Shown here: in pieces, positions 24,230-31,904 of the stretch
Layout: each line of letters opens with the position of its first letter
Numbering within the stretch: the stretch's first letter is position 1
Assembly (NCBI GenBank): GCA_002319965.1
Contig: DCJQ01000014.1
Span: forward strand, 1-31,904
Direction: 5' to 3'
Origin: Megasphaera sp. UBA1696
GTDB lineage: Bacteria > Bacillota > Negativicutes > Veillonellales > Megasphaeraceae
DNA: 31,904 nucleotides
The notes under the pieces: model-generated
Seen by the model: the letters and a program-made list of their open reading frames with translations, nothing else
Told to the model about the DNA's origin: nothing
Database searches by the model: none
Made by a program: the position numbers and the translations under genes

Positions 24230-25642
24230 TCAGGCTTTTTCGTCGATGTCGAAGATTTTCCCGGGGTTTAAGATGTTGTTCGGATCGAGGGCCCGCTTGA
24301 TGTCCATCATCATTTCCAGCTCACCGGGATCGGTGAATTCTTTCATCAGGGCTTTTCGCTTATAGCCAATGCCGTGTTCGCCGGACAGGCGGCCGCCGTG
24401 GGCATAAATGAAGGCGTACAGTTCCTGCTGGTTGGCCTTGACCCGTTCATCCCATTCTTCATAGGTTTCGTCGTCGCCTTTTAAGATGTTCAAATGGATG
24501 TTGCCGTCGCCGGCGTGGCTGGCGATGCGGGTAATGAGGTTGTACTTTTTGGCCAGGCGCAGGATTTCATCGAGGAGCAAGGCTTCCTGGTCGACGGGGA
24601 CGACGACGTCTTCTTTGCAGACGATGAGGCTTTCGGCGCGGACGGCTTCGGCAAAGGCCTTGCGGGCTTGCCAAATCTTGTTGTGATCGGCGACGAGAAC
24701 GGAAGAAGCTCCGTTTTCGGTGCAGATTTCGTCGAGGATGACGGCTTTGTCGTCAAGGTCGTCTTCGTTGGTCCCTTCGACTTCGACGATGATGTAGTTG
24801 CCGTTGTCACTGCCTTGAAGCGTTTCGTTGAGATATTTTTCGACGGATTTGATGGTGATATTGTCCATGAATTCGACACAGGTCGGCGTAATGCCGGCTT
24901 TGATGAGTTTGGTGACGACGCCCATGGCCTTGCGGCGGTCGTCAAAGATAGCCAGTAAATCGAGGGCGTATTTCGGCTTAGGGACCAGTTTTAACGTCGC
25001 TTTGGTAATGATGCCTAACGTGCCTTCTGAGCCGATGATGAGTTGATCTAAGGAGTAGCCCGTCGACTGTTTTTGCAGGCGGGCACCGAGGGTTACGATG
25101 CGGCCTTTCGGGTTTACGACTTCGACGCTGTATACCTGGTGGCGGGTTGTCCCGTATTTGACGGCTCGGTTGCCGCCGGCATTGGTAGCGATATTGCCGC
25201 CGATGAAGCACGAGTCCCCGCTGCAGGGATCGCCGGCATAAAAGAGATCCTGCTGCTCGGCAGCATCTTGAAGATCCGATGTGCGTACGCCCGGTTCGAC
25301 GACGGCATAGAGGCCTTCGGTATTGATTTCAAGGATTTTATTCATCTTTTCTAAGGACAAGACGATACCGCCGTATTCCGGAACGGCGCCACAGGCAAGG
25401 CCGGTACCGGCACCGCGCGGGACGACGGGGAAGCGAAAGGCGTTGGCCAGTTTCAAGACGGCACTGACTTGTTCTGCATTTTCGGCAAAGACGACGGCTT
25501 CCGGCATCCGGTGGTAGGCCGGGTCGGTTACTTCGTCATGGGAATAGGGCTGCATGGCGTCCGTATCGGTGACGACGTTTTTCGGGCCGACGACAGATTT
25601 CAATTTTTCTATGATTTCCGGTGTGATTTTTTCGTATGTCAT
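24230..25642 (-). CDS. FAD-linked oxidase, GlcD / D-lactate dehydrogenase type
   Basis: Flavoenzyme of 470 residues in the FAD-binding type 4 / FAD-oxidase C family, which oxidises 2-hydroxy acids such as D-lactate or glycolate. The FAD-binding PCMH domain (about 40-220) has PRGAGTGLACGAV (75-87) and a GGNIATNAGGNRAVKYG segment near 148-164. The C-terminal domain has HAGDGNIH (376-383) and, nearer the end, LSGEHGIGYKRK, which hold substrate and metal residues in the family. No EtfA/EtfB or GlcE/GlcF partner is adjacent, so its electron acceptor is not apparent. A D-lactate dehydrogenase role fits a lactate-using anaerobe but is inference. ATG 25642 follows a GAGGGGG site. Confidence 0.92.
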   Translation of the reverse strand: MTYEKITPEIIEKLKSVVGPKNVVTDTDAMQPYSHDEVTDPAYHRMPEAVVFAENAEQVSAVLKLANAFRFPVVPRGAGTGLACGAVPEYGGIVLSLEKMNKILEINTEGLYAVVEPGVRTSDLQDAAEQQDLFYAGDPCSGDSCFIGGNIATNAGGNRAVKYGTTRHQVYSVEVVNPKGRIVTLGARLQKQSTGYSLDQLIIGSEGTLGIITKATLKLVPKPKYALDLLAIFDDRRKAMGVVTKLIKAGITPTCVEFMDNITIKSVEKYLNETLQGSDNGNYIIVEVEGTNEDDLDDKAVILDEICTENGASSVLVADHNKIWQARKAFAEAVRAESLIVCKEDVVVPVDQEALLLDEILRLAKKYNLITRIASHAGDGNIHLNILKGDDETYEEWDERVKANQQELYAFIYAHGGRLSGEHGIGYKRKALMKEFTDPGELEMMMDIKRALDPNNILNPGKIFDIDEKA

Positions 25643-25809
25643 AATAGTTCCCCCTCGGATAAAGATACAAGATACGTGTTTTTATTATATATAACCTGCC
25701 GGTATTTTAAAAGGAATTTTACAAAAAAACTTTATCTTGTTCCCAAACCCATGTATACTATAGGATAAGATTTTTTCTTAGACTATCATTTTTTAGAAAG
25801 GGTGATTGG

Positions 25810-26157
25810 GTGGAGTCCAAAGAGTATCGGCCGCCTGTGCGTCGGAAGAAGCGCCGCCGGATTCGTCAAAAGCGCCGTCCCGGTCTGTTCAGTCGGTTTC
25901 GGCAGCTGAGCTGGTACAATCTGTTTCTCATAGGCATCATTATTGTCGGTTTTTATCTCATTGGGGTCCGGCTCTACCGAGTCTGGGAAATCAGGGAGGA
26001 TATGAATCAAACGCTGCAGCAGGAACAGCTCTTGCGGGATGAAAATACGCGGCTTAAAGCGCAGTACGATAAGCTCAACGATCCCGAGGAAGTCTCACGA
26101 GAAGCACGGGAACAATTTGGATTGGCCAAACCTGACGAAATCCCTTATAAGCCGTAA
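25810..26157 (+). CDS. FtsB/DivIC-like septum formation initiator family protein
   Basis: Small bitopic membrane protein of 115 residues. A strongly basic cytoplasmic N-terminus (about 10-32) is followed by one transmembrane helix (35-53), a coiled coil (about 58-90, EDMNQTLQQEQLLRDENTRL) and the family-typical DPEEVSREAREQFGLAKPDE segment (91-110). This is the FtsB/DivIC architecture, a divisome scaffold that pairs with FtsL. The start is GTG 25810 after AAAGGGTG. Its place before an S1-domain gene and the tilS-hpt-ftsH block matches the divIC locus of Bacillus. Confidence 0.88.
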   Translation: MESKEYRPPVRRKKRRRIRQKRRPGLFSRFRQLSWYNLFLIGIIIVGFYLIGVRLYRVWEIREDMNQTLQQEQLLRDENTRLKAQYDKLNDPEEVSREAREQFGLAKPDEIPYKP

Positions 26158-26185
26158 AAGTTTGTCGATTCTTCCATTTTGGGAA

Positions 26186-26214
26186 TTGAATTTTTGGGCG
26201 ATTATGAGTATAAT
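26186..26214 (+). promoter_or_regulatory. Strong sigma-A promoter ahead of a structured non-coding block
   Basis: TTGAAT (26186-26191), a 17-bp spacer and a perfect TATAAT (26209-26214) begin 29 bases after the ftsB-like stop codon. A transcript would start near 26221 and run about 395 bases through hairpin-rich sequence before the S1-domain gene. Confidence 0.75.
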
Positions 26215-26220
26215 GACCAT

Positions 26221-26575
26221 ATACGTTTATCAAAGTATCTATCAGAAGACCACCATCTCTAAGATGGTGGATGAATGGTCGCAGTTAGTCTTCTGCGTAA
26301 CCAAAAACGATAACAAAACAATAGCCTTAGAGCTATCTTGGGCAATACTTGCCTTGGCCGCAGCGTGACACAACGTGGATCATGACGGGTACAAAAGAAG
26401 TATAAAACGAAAGTAAGCGGAAGTTTTTTTAACGACCGTGTAGCGGGCTTTTGGACAGCCCGTTAAGAATAAGGGTATCCTGATAGTGAGTTCCCTCGGG
26501 ATAAATCTATCAGGCGTTAGTCCGTGTATCAAACTTCTTAAGAATCTTTCACTTCTATAAGTGAGAGAAGTTCAA
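26221..26575 (+). mobile_element. Structured block, candidate non-autonomous IS200/IS605-type remnant with omega-RNA-like 3' end
   Basis: This non-coding stretch holds a series of perfect or near-perfect hairpins: CAGAAGAC/GTCTTCTG (26243-26250 with 26288-26295) enclosing CCACCATC/GATGGTGG (26250-26257, 26263-26270); ATAGC/GCTAT (26321, 26332); GGCAA/TTGCC (26341, 26349); CGGGCT/AGCCCG (26444, 26457); CCTGATAG/CTATCAGG (26479, 26507) with inner TCCC/GGGA. At the end, GAATC leads into a 9-bp stem with a CTAT loop and then GTTCAA (26542-26575). That final layout is how the right end of IS200/IS605 elements and the scaffold end of TnpB omega-RNAs look. No intact tnpA or tnpB frame is present. 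Alternatives are a structured leader of the S1 gene or a novel ncRNA. The left boundary is uncertain. Confidence 0.42.
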
Positions 26576-26614
26576 CAGCTATGCTGAATATCACAAGGAG
26601 GAAATTAAAACAGC

Positions 26615-27064
26615 ATGACAATTGAAGTAGGCAGTGTGATAGAAGGTACCGTTACGGGGATTACAAAATTTGGCGCATTCGTAGAACTTCCGGATAAGAA
26701 AGTAGGTCTTGTACATATTTCTGAAGTCGCTAATGAGTATGTCAAAGATGTAAATGATTTTTTGAAAGTTCGCGATAAGGTCAGCGTCAAAGTGTTGTCT
26801 GTCGACGATAAGGGAAAGATTGCCTTGTCTATTAAGCAGACCCAGGCGGCTCCTGAAAAGAAGGAATTCCGCCCGAAACGCGATATGCGGCAGAAACACG
26901 AATTCCGCCAGCATAACGGTTTTGATTCACGCCGCTCGTCAGGTTCGCTGTCGTTTGAAGACCGGCTCAGCAAATTCCTGAAGGAAAGCGATGAACGCCT
27001 GATGGATTTGAAGCGCAATACAGAATCAAAACGCGGCGGCCGCGGCGCTCGCCATGCTGATTGA
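26615..27064 (+). CDS. S1-domain RNA-binding protein (YabR-like)
   Basis: Protein of 149 residues with one S1 RNA-binding domain (about residues 3-75: GSVIEGTVTGITKFGAFVEL, then GLVHISEV and the closing KIALSIKQ). It is followed by a basic, disordered tail rich in Arg, Lys and Gln (about 80-149). It resembles YabR of Bacillus and general stress protein 13, and sits at the same place behind the divIC-like gene. AAGGAGG lies 13 bases before ATG 26615, rather far; no in-frame alternative exists because a stop precedes it. The long structured leader (26221-26614) may influence its expression. It likely binds RNA or the ribosome. Confidence 0.88.
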   Translation: MTIEVGSVIEGTVTGITKFGAFVELPDKKVGLVHISEVANEYVKDVNDFLKVRDKVSVKVLSVDDKGKIALSIKQTQAAPEKKEFRPKRDMRQKHEFRQHNGFDSRRSSGSLSFEDRLSKFLKESDERLMDLKRNTESKRGGRGARHAD

Positions 27065-27088
27065 TAAGTATTGAATAGCGGAGTGCAG

Positions 27089-27126
27089 AAAGAGGCGCCG
27101 CACGTATCGTGCGACGGCCTCTTTTT
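27089..27126 (+). terminator. Intrinsic terminator after the S1-domain gene
   Basis: AAAGAGGC/GCCTCTTT outer arms (27089-27096, 27117-27124) and CGCACG/CGTGCG inner arms (27099-27104, 27108-27113) with a small internal loop are followed by a T run. It lies just before the ribosome-binding site of the next gene, so it may allow partial read-through. Confidence 0.8.
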
Positions 27127-27144
27127 GATTTGAAAGGAGACGTT

Positions 27145-28074
27145 ATGGAGTATCAGAAATATGCCGTCATCGACATTGGCTCCAATTCCCTGCGCCTCAT
27201 GACGGGTTGGCAGGAAGTTCCCGGGACGTGGACTTTTTCGCCGAAAGAGTTGGCAACAACCCAGCTCGGAAAGGGCATCGACGAAACACGCCATTTGTCG
27301 GCTGACGGAATGGAAGCGTCTTTTGCTGCCATGGAAGGCTGGAAGAAAAAGCTTTCCGGCGTACCCGTCTGTGCCGTCGCTACCAGTGCCGTTCGTGAAG
27401 CCGTTGACGGCCAGGCCTTCTTGGCAGAAGTACGGGCCCGTTTCGGCTGGCACTGCCGGGCCATTTCAGGCCTTGAAGAGGCGTCCCTCTGTTTTACGGG
27501 AGCGACGAAGTTTATCGATCCCGAGAAGACGGCGGCCATCCTCGATATCGGCGGCGGCAGCAGTGAAGTCGCCGTCGGCAAACGAGGGATTTTATGCTGG
27601 TCCCACAGTTATGCCATGGGCGCCGTACGGTTTACGAAGAAGGCTGTTCTCCGGGAAGACGACGTCCTTCACTTGGAAAACCGCTGTCACAAGATGTGGC
27701 TTCCCATTCCGATGAGTGAGACGCCGGAAGTCCTCATCGGTGTCGGCGGTACACTGACGACGCTGGCCGCCATGGATTTAAAACTCGACATCTACGACGC
27801 CAAAAAGGTCGAAGGTCACGTCGTGTCTTATGAATCCTTGTGTCAGCATATTGAGAAATTGCGTGTCATGACGCCGGAAGAACGGCGCCATGTACCGGGC
27901 CTTCAGCCTAAGCGCAGCGAAATCATCTTAGCCGGTTTAATCATTGCCAAGTCGTTCTTGAAGCGCTATGAAATTCCGGCCGTCATGGCCAGTGAACGGG
28001 ACATCATGGAAGGCATCTTCTTTCGCCATTCTTTCCATGATGCGGCCTGGAATTCGAAGGAAGGCCGGTTATGA
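27145..28074 (+). CDS. Ppx/GppA family phosphatase (exopolyphosphatase or pppGpp phosphatase)
   Basis: Protein of 309 residues from ATG 27145 (AAAGGAG five bases upstream). It has the sugar-kinase/actin-fold motifs of the family: VIDIGSNSLRLM (8-19) and the phosphate-binding DIGGGSSEVAV (134-144), plus a later GVGGTLTTLA segment. It has the short form without the C-terminal HD-like domain of E. coli Ppx/GppA. It would hydrolyse polyphosphate or the 5'-phosphate of pppGpp; these cannot be separated by sequence alone. It overlaps tilS by four bases (ATGA) and so is translationally coupled to it. Confidence 0.9.
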   Translation: MEYQKYAVIDIGSNSLRLMTGWQEVPGTWTFSPKELATTQLGKGIDETRHLSADGMEASFAAMEGWKKKLSGVPVCAVATSAVREAVDGQAFLAEVRARFGWHCRAISGLEEASLCFTGATKFIDPEKTAAILDIGGGSSEVAVGKRGILCWSHSYAMGAVRFTKKAVLREDDVLHLENRCHKMWLPIPMSETPEVLIGVGGTLTTLAAMDLKLDIYDAKKVEGHVVSYESLCQHIEKLRVMTPEERRHVPGLQPKRSEIILAGLIIAKSFLKRYEIPAVMASERDIMEGIFFRHSFHDAAWNSKEGRL

Positions 28075-29066
28075 GCCTCGTCGAAGATGTCGCGGACTAC
28101 AACCGGCAGCACGGCTTGTGGCAGCCGGGAAGTGCCGTTCTCGTTGCCTGTTCGGGCGGACCGGATTCGATGGTCCTCCTCGATGTATTGAGCCGCCTGG
28201 CCCCGTTATATCGCCTGCGCCTGACGGCCTGCTACGTCCACCACGGCATTCGGGCTGCTGCCGATGCCGAAGTCGACTTCGTTCGCTGCGAAGCCTTGAA
28301 ACGCCATTGCGGTTTTGCTTGGCAGTACGTCGATGTGCCGGCTCTCGCCCGTCGTGAAAAAATGTCAGAAGAGGCTGTCGGACGGCGGGAACGCTACCGA
28401 ATTTTACGCGCTGTGAAGCGGGCCTGCGGCGCTTCGACGATTGCCGTCGCCCATCACGGTGACGACCAAGCCGAAACGGTATTGCTCCACCTCCTTCGCG
28501 GCAGCGGCCTTCAAGGTCTGTGCGGCATGGAGCCGAGAAGGGGGGACATCATACGCCCGTTGCTGGGCTTTACGAAAGCCGAGCTTGCTTCATATGCGGC
28601 CGAACAAGGGATTCCCTCTTGTCACGATGAAACCAATGACAGTACACGCTACCACCGCAACCGCATTCGCTTAGAGTTACTGCCTGCTTTAACACGATAT
28701 AACCCGGCCATTACGGCCGACCTCAACCGCCTGTCTGATACCGTCCGGGCGGATGAAGCTTTTTTAAAGGATTGTACCGAGCAAGTCTATCGGGAGATTG
28801 CCTGTCCGGATCACGGCGTGCCGGCCCTGGACAGACGAAAATTACTGTCTCAGCCTCTCGCCCTGCAGCGGCGATTGATACGACGGCTCTGGCAGGAGGC
28901 AACCGGGTCTTTTAAGGACCTTCCCTTTCATTATGTTGAAATCATACGAGCTTTATCTGCCAAAGAAACGGGTAAACAGTTTCAGTGCGGCAAAGCTTGT
29001 GCTTATACGACGCGGACCGCTGTCTGCATGGGTCCGGCCGTTCCTCGCCAAAAGGGGCGACGGTAA
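28071..29066 (+). CDS. tilS: tRNA(Ile)-lysidine synthase
   Basis: Enzyme of 331 residues that modifies C34 of the CAU-anticodon tRNA-Ile to lysidine, so that it reads AUA and accepts isoleucine. The PP-loop SGGPDS is at 28-33 (ACSGGPDSM). Other conserved segments are YVHHGIRAAADAE, HHGDDQAETVLLHLLRGSGLQGL and NDSTRYHRNRIRLELLP. The protein is of the short type: beyond about residue 300 there is no full TilS C-terminal tRNA-binding domain, unlike the longer B. subtilis protein. ATG 28071 overlaps the upstream stop. The tilS-hpt-ftsH order is the common Firmicute arrangement. Confidence 0.95.
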   Translation: MSLVEDVADYNRQHGLWQPGSAVLVACSGGPDSMVLLDVLSRLAPLYRLRLTACYVHHGIRAAADAEVDFVRCEALKRHCGFAWQYVDVPALARREKMSEEAVGRRERYRILRAVKRACGASTIAVAHHGDDQAETVLLHLLRGSGLQGLCGMEPRRGDIIRPLLGFTKAELASYAAEQGIPSCHDETNDSTRYHRNRIRLELLPALTRYNPAITADLNRLSDTVRADEAFLKDCTEQVYREIACPDHGVPALDRRKLLSQPLALQRRLIRRLWQEATGSFKDLPFHYVEIIRALSAKETGKQFQCGKACAYTTRTAVCMGPAVPRQKGRR

Positions 29067-29092
29067 TTTAATTTTTTTTCGGAGGAATCAAG

Positions 29093-29632
29093 ATGCATCA
29101 GGATATCAAAGAAATTTTACTTACAGAAGAACAGATTGCTGCCCGCGTTCGCGAATTAGGCGCCGAGATTACGAAAGATTATGCCGGAAAGACAATCCTC
29201 CTTTGCGGCATCTTGAAAGGAGCCGTCACTTTCTTTACCGATTTGGCCCGCGCCATCGACGGTCCGGTCTATTTCGACTTTATGAGCTGTTCCAGTTACG
29301 GCGCTTCGACGGAATCGTCGGGGGACATCGAAATTCGCAAAGACCTCGATAACGATGTCGAAGGGAAGGATGTCCTCATCGTCGAAGACATCATCGATAC
29401 GGGCATTACCTTAAGCCATCTCGTTCCGATGCTGAAAGAACGGGGCGCCCGCTCGGTCAAATTGGCGACCCTTTTGAGCAAACCGGCTCGGCGCCAGGTT
29501 GAAGTCCCTGTCGACTACAACGGTTTTGAAATTCCCGATGCCTTCGTCGTAGGCTACGGCCTCGACTATAACAGCTGCTACCGCAACCTGCCTTATATCG
29601 GCGTCTTGAAGGAAGAAGTATACTCCAAGTAA
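29093..29632 (+). CDS. hpt: Hypoxanthine-guanine phosphoribosyltransferase
   Basis: Purine salvage enzyme of 179 residues that converts hypoxanthine or guanine plus PRPP to IMP or GMP. The PRPP-binding signature VLIVEDIIDTGITL lies at about 94-107. The DLARAIDGPVYFDFMSCSSYG region forms the flexible catalytic loop, and the purine-specificity segment PDAFVVGYGLDYN is near the C-terminus. Length and motifs are typical. ATG 29093 follows GGAGGAATCAAG. It is preceded by tilS at 26 bases and followed by an independent ftsH promoter. Confidence 0.97.
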   Translation: MHQDIKEILLTEEQIAARVRELGAEITKDYAGKTILLCGILKGAVTFFTDLARAIDGPVYFDFMSCSSYGASTESSGDIEIRKDLDNDVEGKDVLIVEDIIDTGITLSHLVPMLKERGARSVKLATLLSKPARRQVEVPVDYNGFEIPDAFVVGYGLDYNSCYRNLPYIGVLKEEVYSK

Positions 29633-29664
29633 GGAAGTCTACCTGTTTTGTATAAAATAAGTTG

Positions 29665-29693
29665 TTGCTTTTAAAGAAGTGTGGTAATATAAA
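29665..29693 (+). promoter_or_regulatory. Promoter of ftsH
   Basis: TTGCTT (29665-29670), a 17-bp spacer and TATAAA (29688-29693) form a sigma-A type promoter. The predicted start near 29700 leaves a leader of about 50 bases. Confidence 0.65.
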
Positions 29694-29751
29694 ATTGTGT
29701 TGGTTAGAATAAAGAAAAAATTGTCATAAACTAGGTGAAAGGAGCAGTATT

Positions 29752-31815
29752 TTGAGTAAATTTGTGCGGAATGTAAGTTTATACTTACTCATCATCATCG
29801 TCGCCGTATCGATTATAGATGCCCTTACGAGCAACAAGACTGATAAATCGGAAATTTCTTACACGAATTTCATGAGTCAGGTCCAGCAGAAAAAAGTCGA
29901 TGCCGTCCAGATTACCGCCGATCACGCCATCGTCGGTCAACTGAAAGACGGAACGTCTTTTACGTCGTATGCCCCGACGGATGCAGCGCTCTTACCGGCT
30001 CTGCGAGATGCTGATGTCAATGTTATTGCCAAGCCGCCTGAACAACCGTCGTGGTGGATGAATATGCTGACGGCAGTCCTGCCGATTTTGGTACTCATCG
30101 CCGTGTGGTTCTTCATTATGCAGCAGACCCAGGGAGGCGGCGGCCGGGTCATGAACTTCGGCAAAAGCCATGCCAAGATGCATGGTGAAGGAAAAATCAA
30201 AGTCACGTTTAAAGATGTTGCCGGCGAAGATGAAGCCAAGGAAGAATTGGCTGAAATCGTCGAATTCCTGCGCAACCCCAGCAAGTATAATGCCATTGGC
30301 GCCAAGATTCCGAAAGGGGTCCTTCTCTTTGGCCCTCCGGGCACCGGGAAAACCCTCTTGGCCCGTGCCGTAGCCGGTGAAGCCGGTGTGCCTTTCTTCA
30401 GCATCAGCGGGTCTGACTTCGTCGAAATGTTCGTCGGTGTCGGTGCATCCCGTGTCCGTGATTTATTTACACAGGCCAAGAAAAATGCCCCTTGTATCGT
30501 CTTCATCGATGAAATCGATGCCGTCGGCCGCCAGCGCGGTGCCGGCCTCGGAGGCGGTCATGATGAACGCGAACAGACCTTGAATCAGCTGTTGGTCGAA
30601 ATGGATGGCTTCGGTTCTAACGAAGGCATCATCACCATTGCTGCGACGAACCGTCCGGATATCCTTGACCCGGCCCTTCTTCGTCCCGGCCGTTTTGACC
30701 GTCAGATTACCGTCGACCGCCCCGATTTACGCGGCCGTCGGGCTATCCTCGAAGTCCATGCTAAGGGTAAGCCCTTAGGCAAGGACGTCGACCTCGACAT
30801 CATCGCCAAGAAGACACCGGGCTTTACCGGTGCCGACCTGGGGAACCTGCTCAATGAAGCGGCGCTCCTTGCTGCCAGAGCCAATAAGAAAATCATCAAC
30901 ATGCCGGAACTGGAAGAAGCCAGTGAAAAGGTAAGCTTCGGGCCGGAACGGCGCAGCCACGTCATCAGTGATAAGGAAAAACGCCTGACCGCTGTCCATG
31001 AATCGGGCCACGCCCTCATTGCCTACCTCTTGCCGGACGCTGACCCGGTACACAAGGTCACGATCATTCCTCGCGGCCGTGCCGGTGGTTATACGATGAT
31101 GCTGCCGGAAGAAGACCGGTCGTATGAAACGAAATCCTACTACCTGGCACAGATCCGCGTCGCCCTCGGCGGCCGGGCTGCTGAAGAAATCGTCTTCAAC
31201 GAAATCAGCAGCGGTGCATCGGGCGACCTCCAGAGCGTTACCCGCATTGCCCGCCAGATGATCACCCGCCTGGGCATGAGTCCTAAATTGGGGCCCATGG
31301 TCTTTGGCGAACAGCAGGATCAGGTCTTCCTCGGCAAGAGTCTCGGCCACGAACGCAATTACGGCGACAGTGTGGCTGAACTGATCGACAAGGAAATGCA
31401 CGATATCGTATCGGAAGCCTATGCCGATGTCCTCCATATGCTGCACGAACGTCTCGATACGCTGAATAAGATGGCCGACGCCCTTATTGAAGTCGAAACG
31501 ATTAACCGTCAGCAAGTCGATAATTTGGTCAAATACGGGACACTCGAAGCCCCTGAAGAAAAAGGGACGGAAGCCATCGATACGGACGCTGCGGATACGG
31601 CTGTCCAGGCGGCAGAAACTGTCGAAACAAAAGCTGCAGATGCCGAACCGACTGCAGAAGAACCGGCTCCGGAATCGGAAGGTGAAACGCCTGCCGACGA
31701 AGCTCCTCAGCAGGAACAGACGGAAGTCCAGATCAGTCCTTGGGGAAATCCCGTTCCTAAGGGAGGCCTGACCCATCAGGACGATGAAAAGGACGACAAA
31801 GATACGAATAAATAA
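29752..31815 (+). CDS. ftsH: ATP-dependent zinc metalloprotease FtsH
   Basis: Membrane-bound AAA+ protease of 687 residues that degrades unstable and misassembled membrane and cytoplasmic proteins. Two transmembrane segments (about 6-24 and 100-120) flank a short extracytoplasmic domain. The AAA+ domain has Walker A GPPGTGKT (194-201), Walker B IVFIDEIDAVG (about 246-256) and the second region of homology ending LLRPGRFDRQ. The zinc site is H416-E417-x2-H420 plus D492. The start is TTG 29752 with AAAGGAG eight bases upstream. Beyond about residue 605 a long Ala/Glu/Thr/Pro tail ends with SPWGNPVPKGG and an acidic-lysine run. It is longer than in many homologues and likely disordered in the cytoplasm. 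Confidence 0.98.
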   Translation: MSKFVRNVSLYLLIIIVAVSIIDALTSNKTDKSEISYTNFMSQVQQKKVDAVQITADHAIVGQLKDGTSFTSYAPTDAALLPALRDADVNVIAKPPEQPSWWMNMLTAVLPILVLIAVWFFIMQQTQGGGGRVMNFGKSHAKMHGEGKIKVTFKDVAGEDEAKEELAEIVEFLRNPSKYNAIGAKIPKGVLLFGPPGTGKTLLARAVAGEAGVPFFSISGSDFVEMFVGVGASRVRDLFTQAKKNAPCIVFIDEIDAVGRQRGAGLGGGHDEREQTLNQLLVEMDGFGSNEGIITIAATNRPDILDPALLRPGRFDRQITVDRPDLRGRRAILEVHAKGKPLGKDVDLDIIAKKTPGFTGADLGNLLNEAALLAARANKKIINMPELEEASEKVSFGPERRSHVISDKEKRLTAVHESGHALIAYLLPDADPVHKVTIIPRGRAGGYTMMLPEEDRSYETKSYYLAQIRVALGGRAAEEIVFNEISSGASGDLQSVTRIARQMITRLGMSPKLGPMVFGEQQDQVFLGKSLGHERNYGDSVAELIDKEMHDIVSEAYADVLHMLHERLDTLNKMADALIEVETINRQQVDNLVKYGTLEAPEEKGTEAIDTDAADTAVQAAETVETKAADAEPTAEEPAPESEGETPADEAPQQEQTEVQISPWGNPVPKGGLTHQDDEKDDKDTNK

Positions 31816-31846
31816 GTTTATCATGGCTTAGTTCAAGGCCGTTTAG

Positions 31847-31887
31847 AGACTGCCGTATGAGCTTTATCCTCATGCGGCAGTCTTTTT
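31847..31887 (+). terminator. Intrinsic terminator after ftsH
   Basis: A 15-bp stem (31847-31861 with 31869-31883, one G-T pair) with a 7-nt loop runs into five T. Nothing recognisable follows in the last 17 bases of the window. Confidence 0.92.
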
Positions 31888-31904
31888 GGCGCCGAATAGG
31901 CATG

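Noticed and set aside
24494..24958. Long open frames on the plus strand opposite the FAD-linked oxidase, and similar ones opposite fprA, ribBA and ftsH
   Set aside because: They mirror the codon bias of the real genes on the other strand, lack ribosome-binding sites and encode no recognisable domain.
26288..26368. tmRNA-like feature: TTAGTC followed by an open frame reading KNDN...LALAAA and a stop
   Set aside because: The tag-like ending recalls tmRNA, but the region lacks the tmRNA 5' end, the T-arm and the CCA acceptor end, and the frame is longer than usual tags. Treated as coincidence inside the structured block.
26213..26368. A 51-codon frame starting at ATG 26213 within the structured block
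   Set aside because: The ATG overlaps the -10 box and would lie before the transcription start, there is no ribosome-binding site, and the frame runs through the hairpins. Not reported as a gene.
26370..26530. Possible remains of a tnpB coding frame before the omega-RNA-like end
   Set aside because: All three frames are interrupted by stops and no CxxC or RuvC motif could be read without several frameshifts. Only the nucleotide-level resemblance at the 3' end is claimed.

Overview
The window reads as a chromosomal backbone segment of an anaerobic Firmicute of the Negativicutes, most like Megasphaera or a close Veillonellaceae relative. This is inferred from roughly 50% GC coding sequence, the clostridial-type rnfCDGEAB order, a flavodiiron protein, and the divIC/ftsB - S1-domain - tilS - hpt - ftsH synteny. 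No rRNA, tRNA, CRISPR array or phage gene was seen. Most genes are on the + strand. The minus-strand genes are the antiporter (left end), a small ferredoxin-like protein, ribBA and an FAD-linked oxidase.

Layout. 1-1.5 kb: minus-strand NhaD/CitMHS_2-type ion transporter ending in a bidirectional terminator. 1.7-2.2 kb: UspA-type stress protein with its own terminator. 2.4-6.3 kb: three overlapping envelope genes (DUF2157 membrane protein, GDYXXLXY-like protein, LppM-like secreted or membrane protein with a Ser/Arg-rich tail). 6.4-7.7 kb: flavodiiron protein FprA. 7.8-8.0 kb: a 51-residue orphan protein. 8.1-10.1 kb: a conserved pair, a radical SAM protein with helix-hairpin-helix and a DUF4130 protein, associated with DNA metabolism but without an assigned reaction. 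10.1-14 kb: DUF1934 (YwiB-like), argS and pyrG, closed by a terminator.

14-20.6 kb: after about 0.5 kb of AT-rich regulatory DNA comes a full Rnf ferredoxin:NAD+ oxidoreductase operon (rnfCDGEAB), then apbE, the enzyme that attaches FMN to RnfD and RnfG. A clear sigma-A promoter drives it, and an inverted repeat overlaps its -35. 20.7-22.7 kb: an Lrp/AsnC regulator, then a divergent pair, an Fe-S protein and a Crp/Fnr regulator. 22.7-24.2 kb: ribBA under an FMN riboswitch. 24.2-25.6 kb: a GlcD/D-lactate-dehydrogenase-type FAD oxidase. 25.8-31.9 kb: FtsB/DivIC-like protein, a structured non-coding block, S1-domain protein, Ppx/GppA phosphatase, tilS, hpt and ftsH.

Functionally the middle of the window is flavin- and Fe-S-heavy: the Rnf ion pump, its flavin transferase, flavin synthesis with flavin sensing, an oxygen/NO-scavenging flavodiiron enzyme and an FAD-linked hydroxy-acid oxidase. 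This suits a lactate- or amino-acid-fermenting anaerobe. The most unusual stretch is 26186-26575. It has a strong promoter followed by a series of perfect hairpins. Its 3' end looks like the right end / omega-RNA scaffold of IS200/IS605-family elements, but no intact tnpA or tnpB is present.
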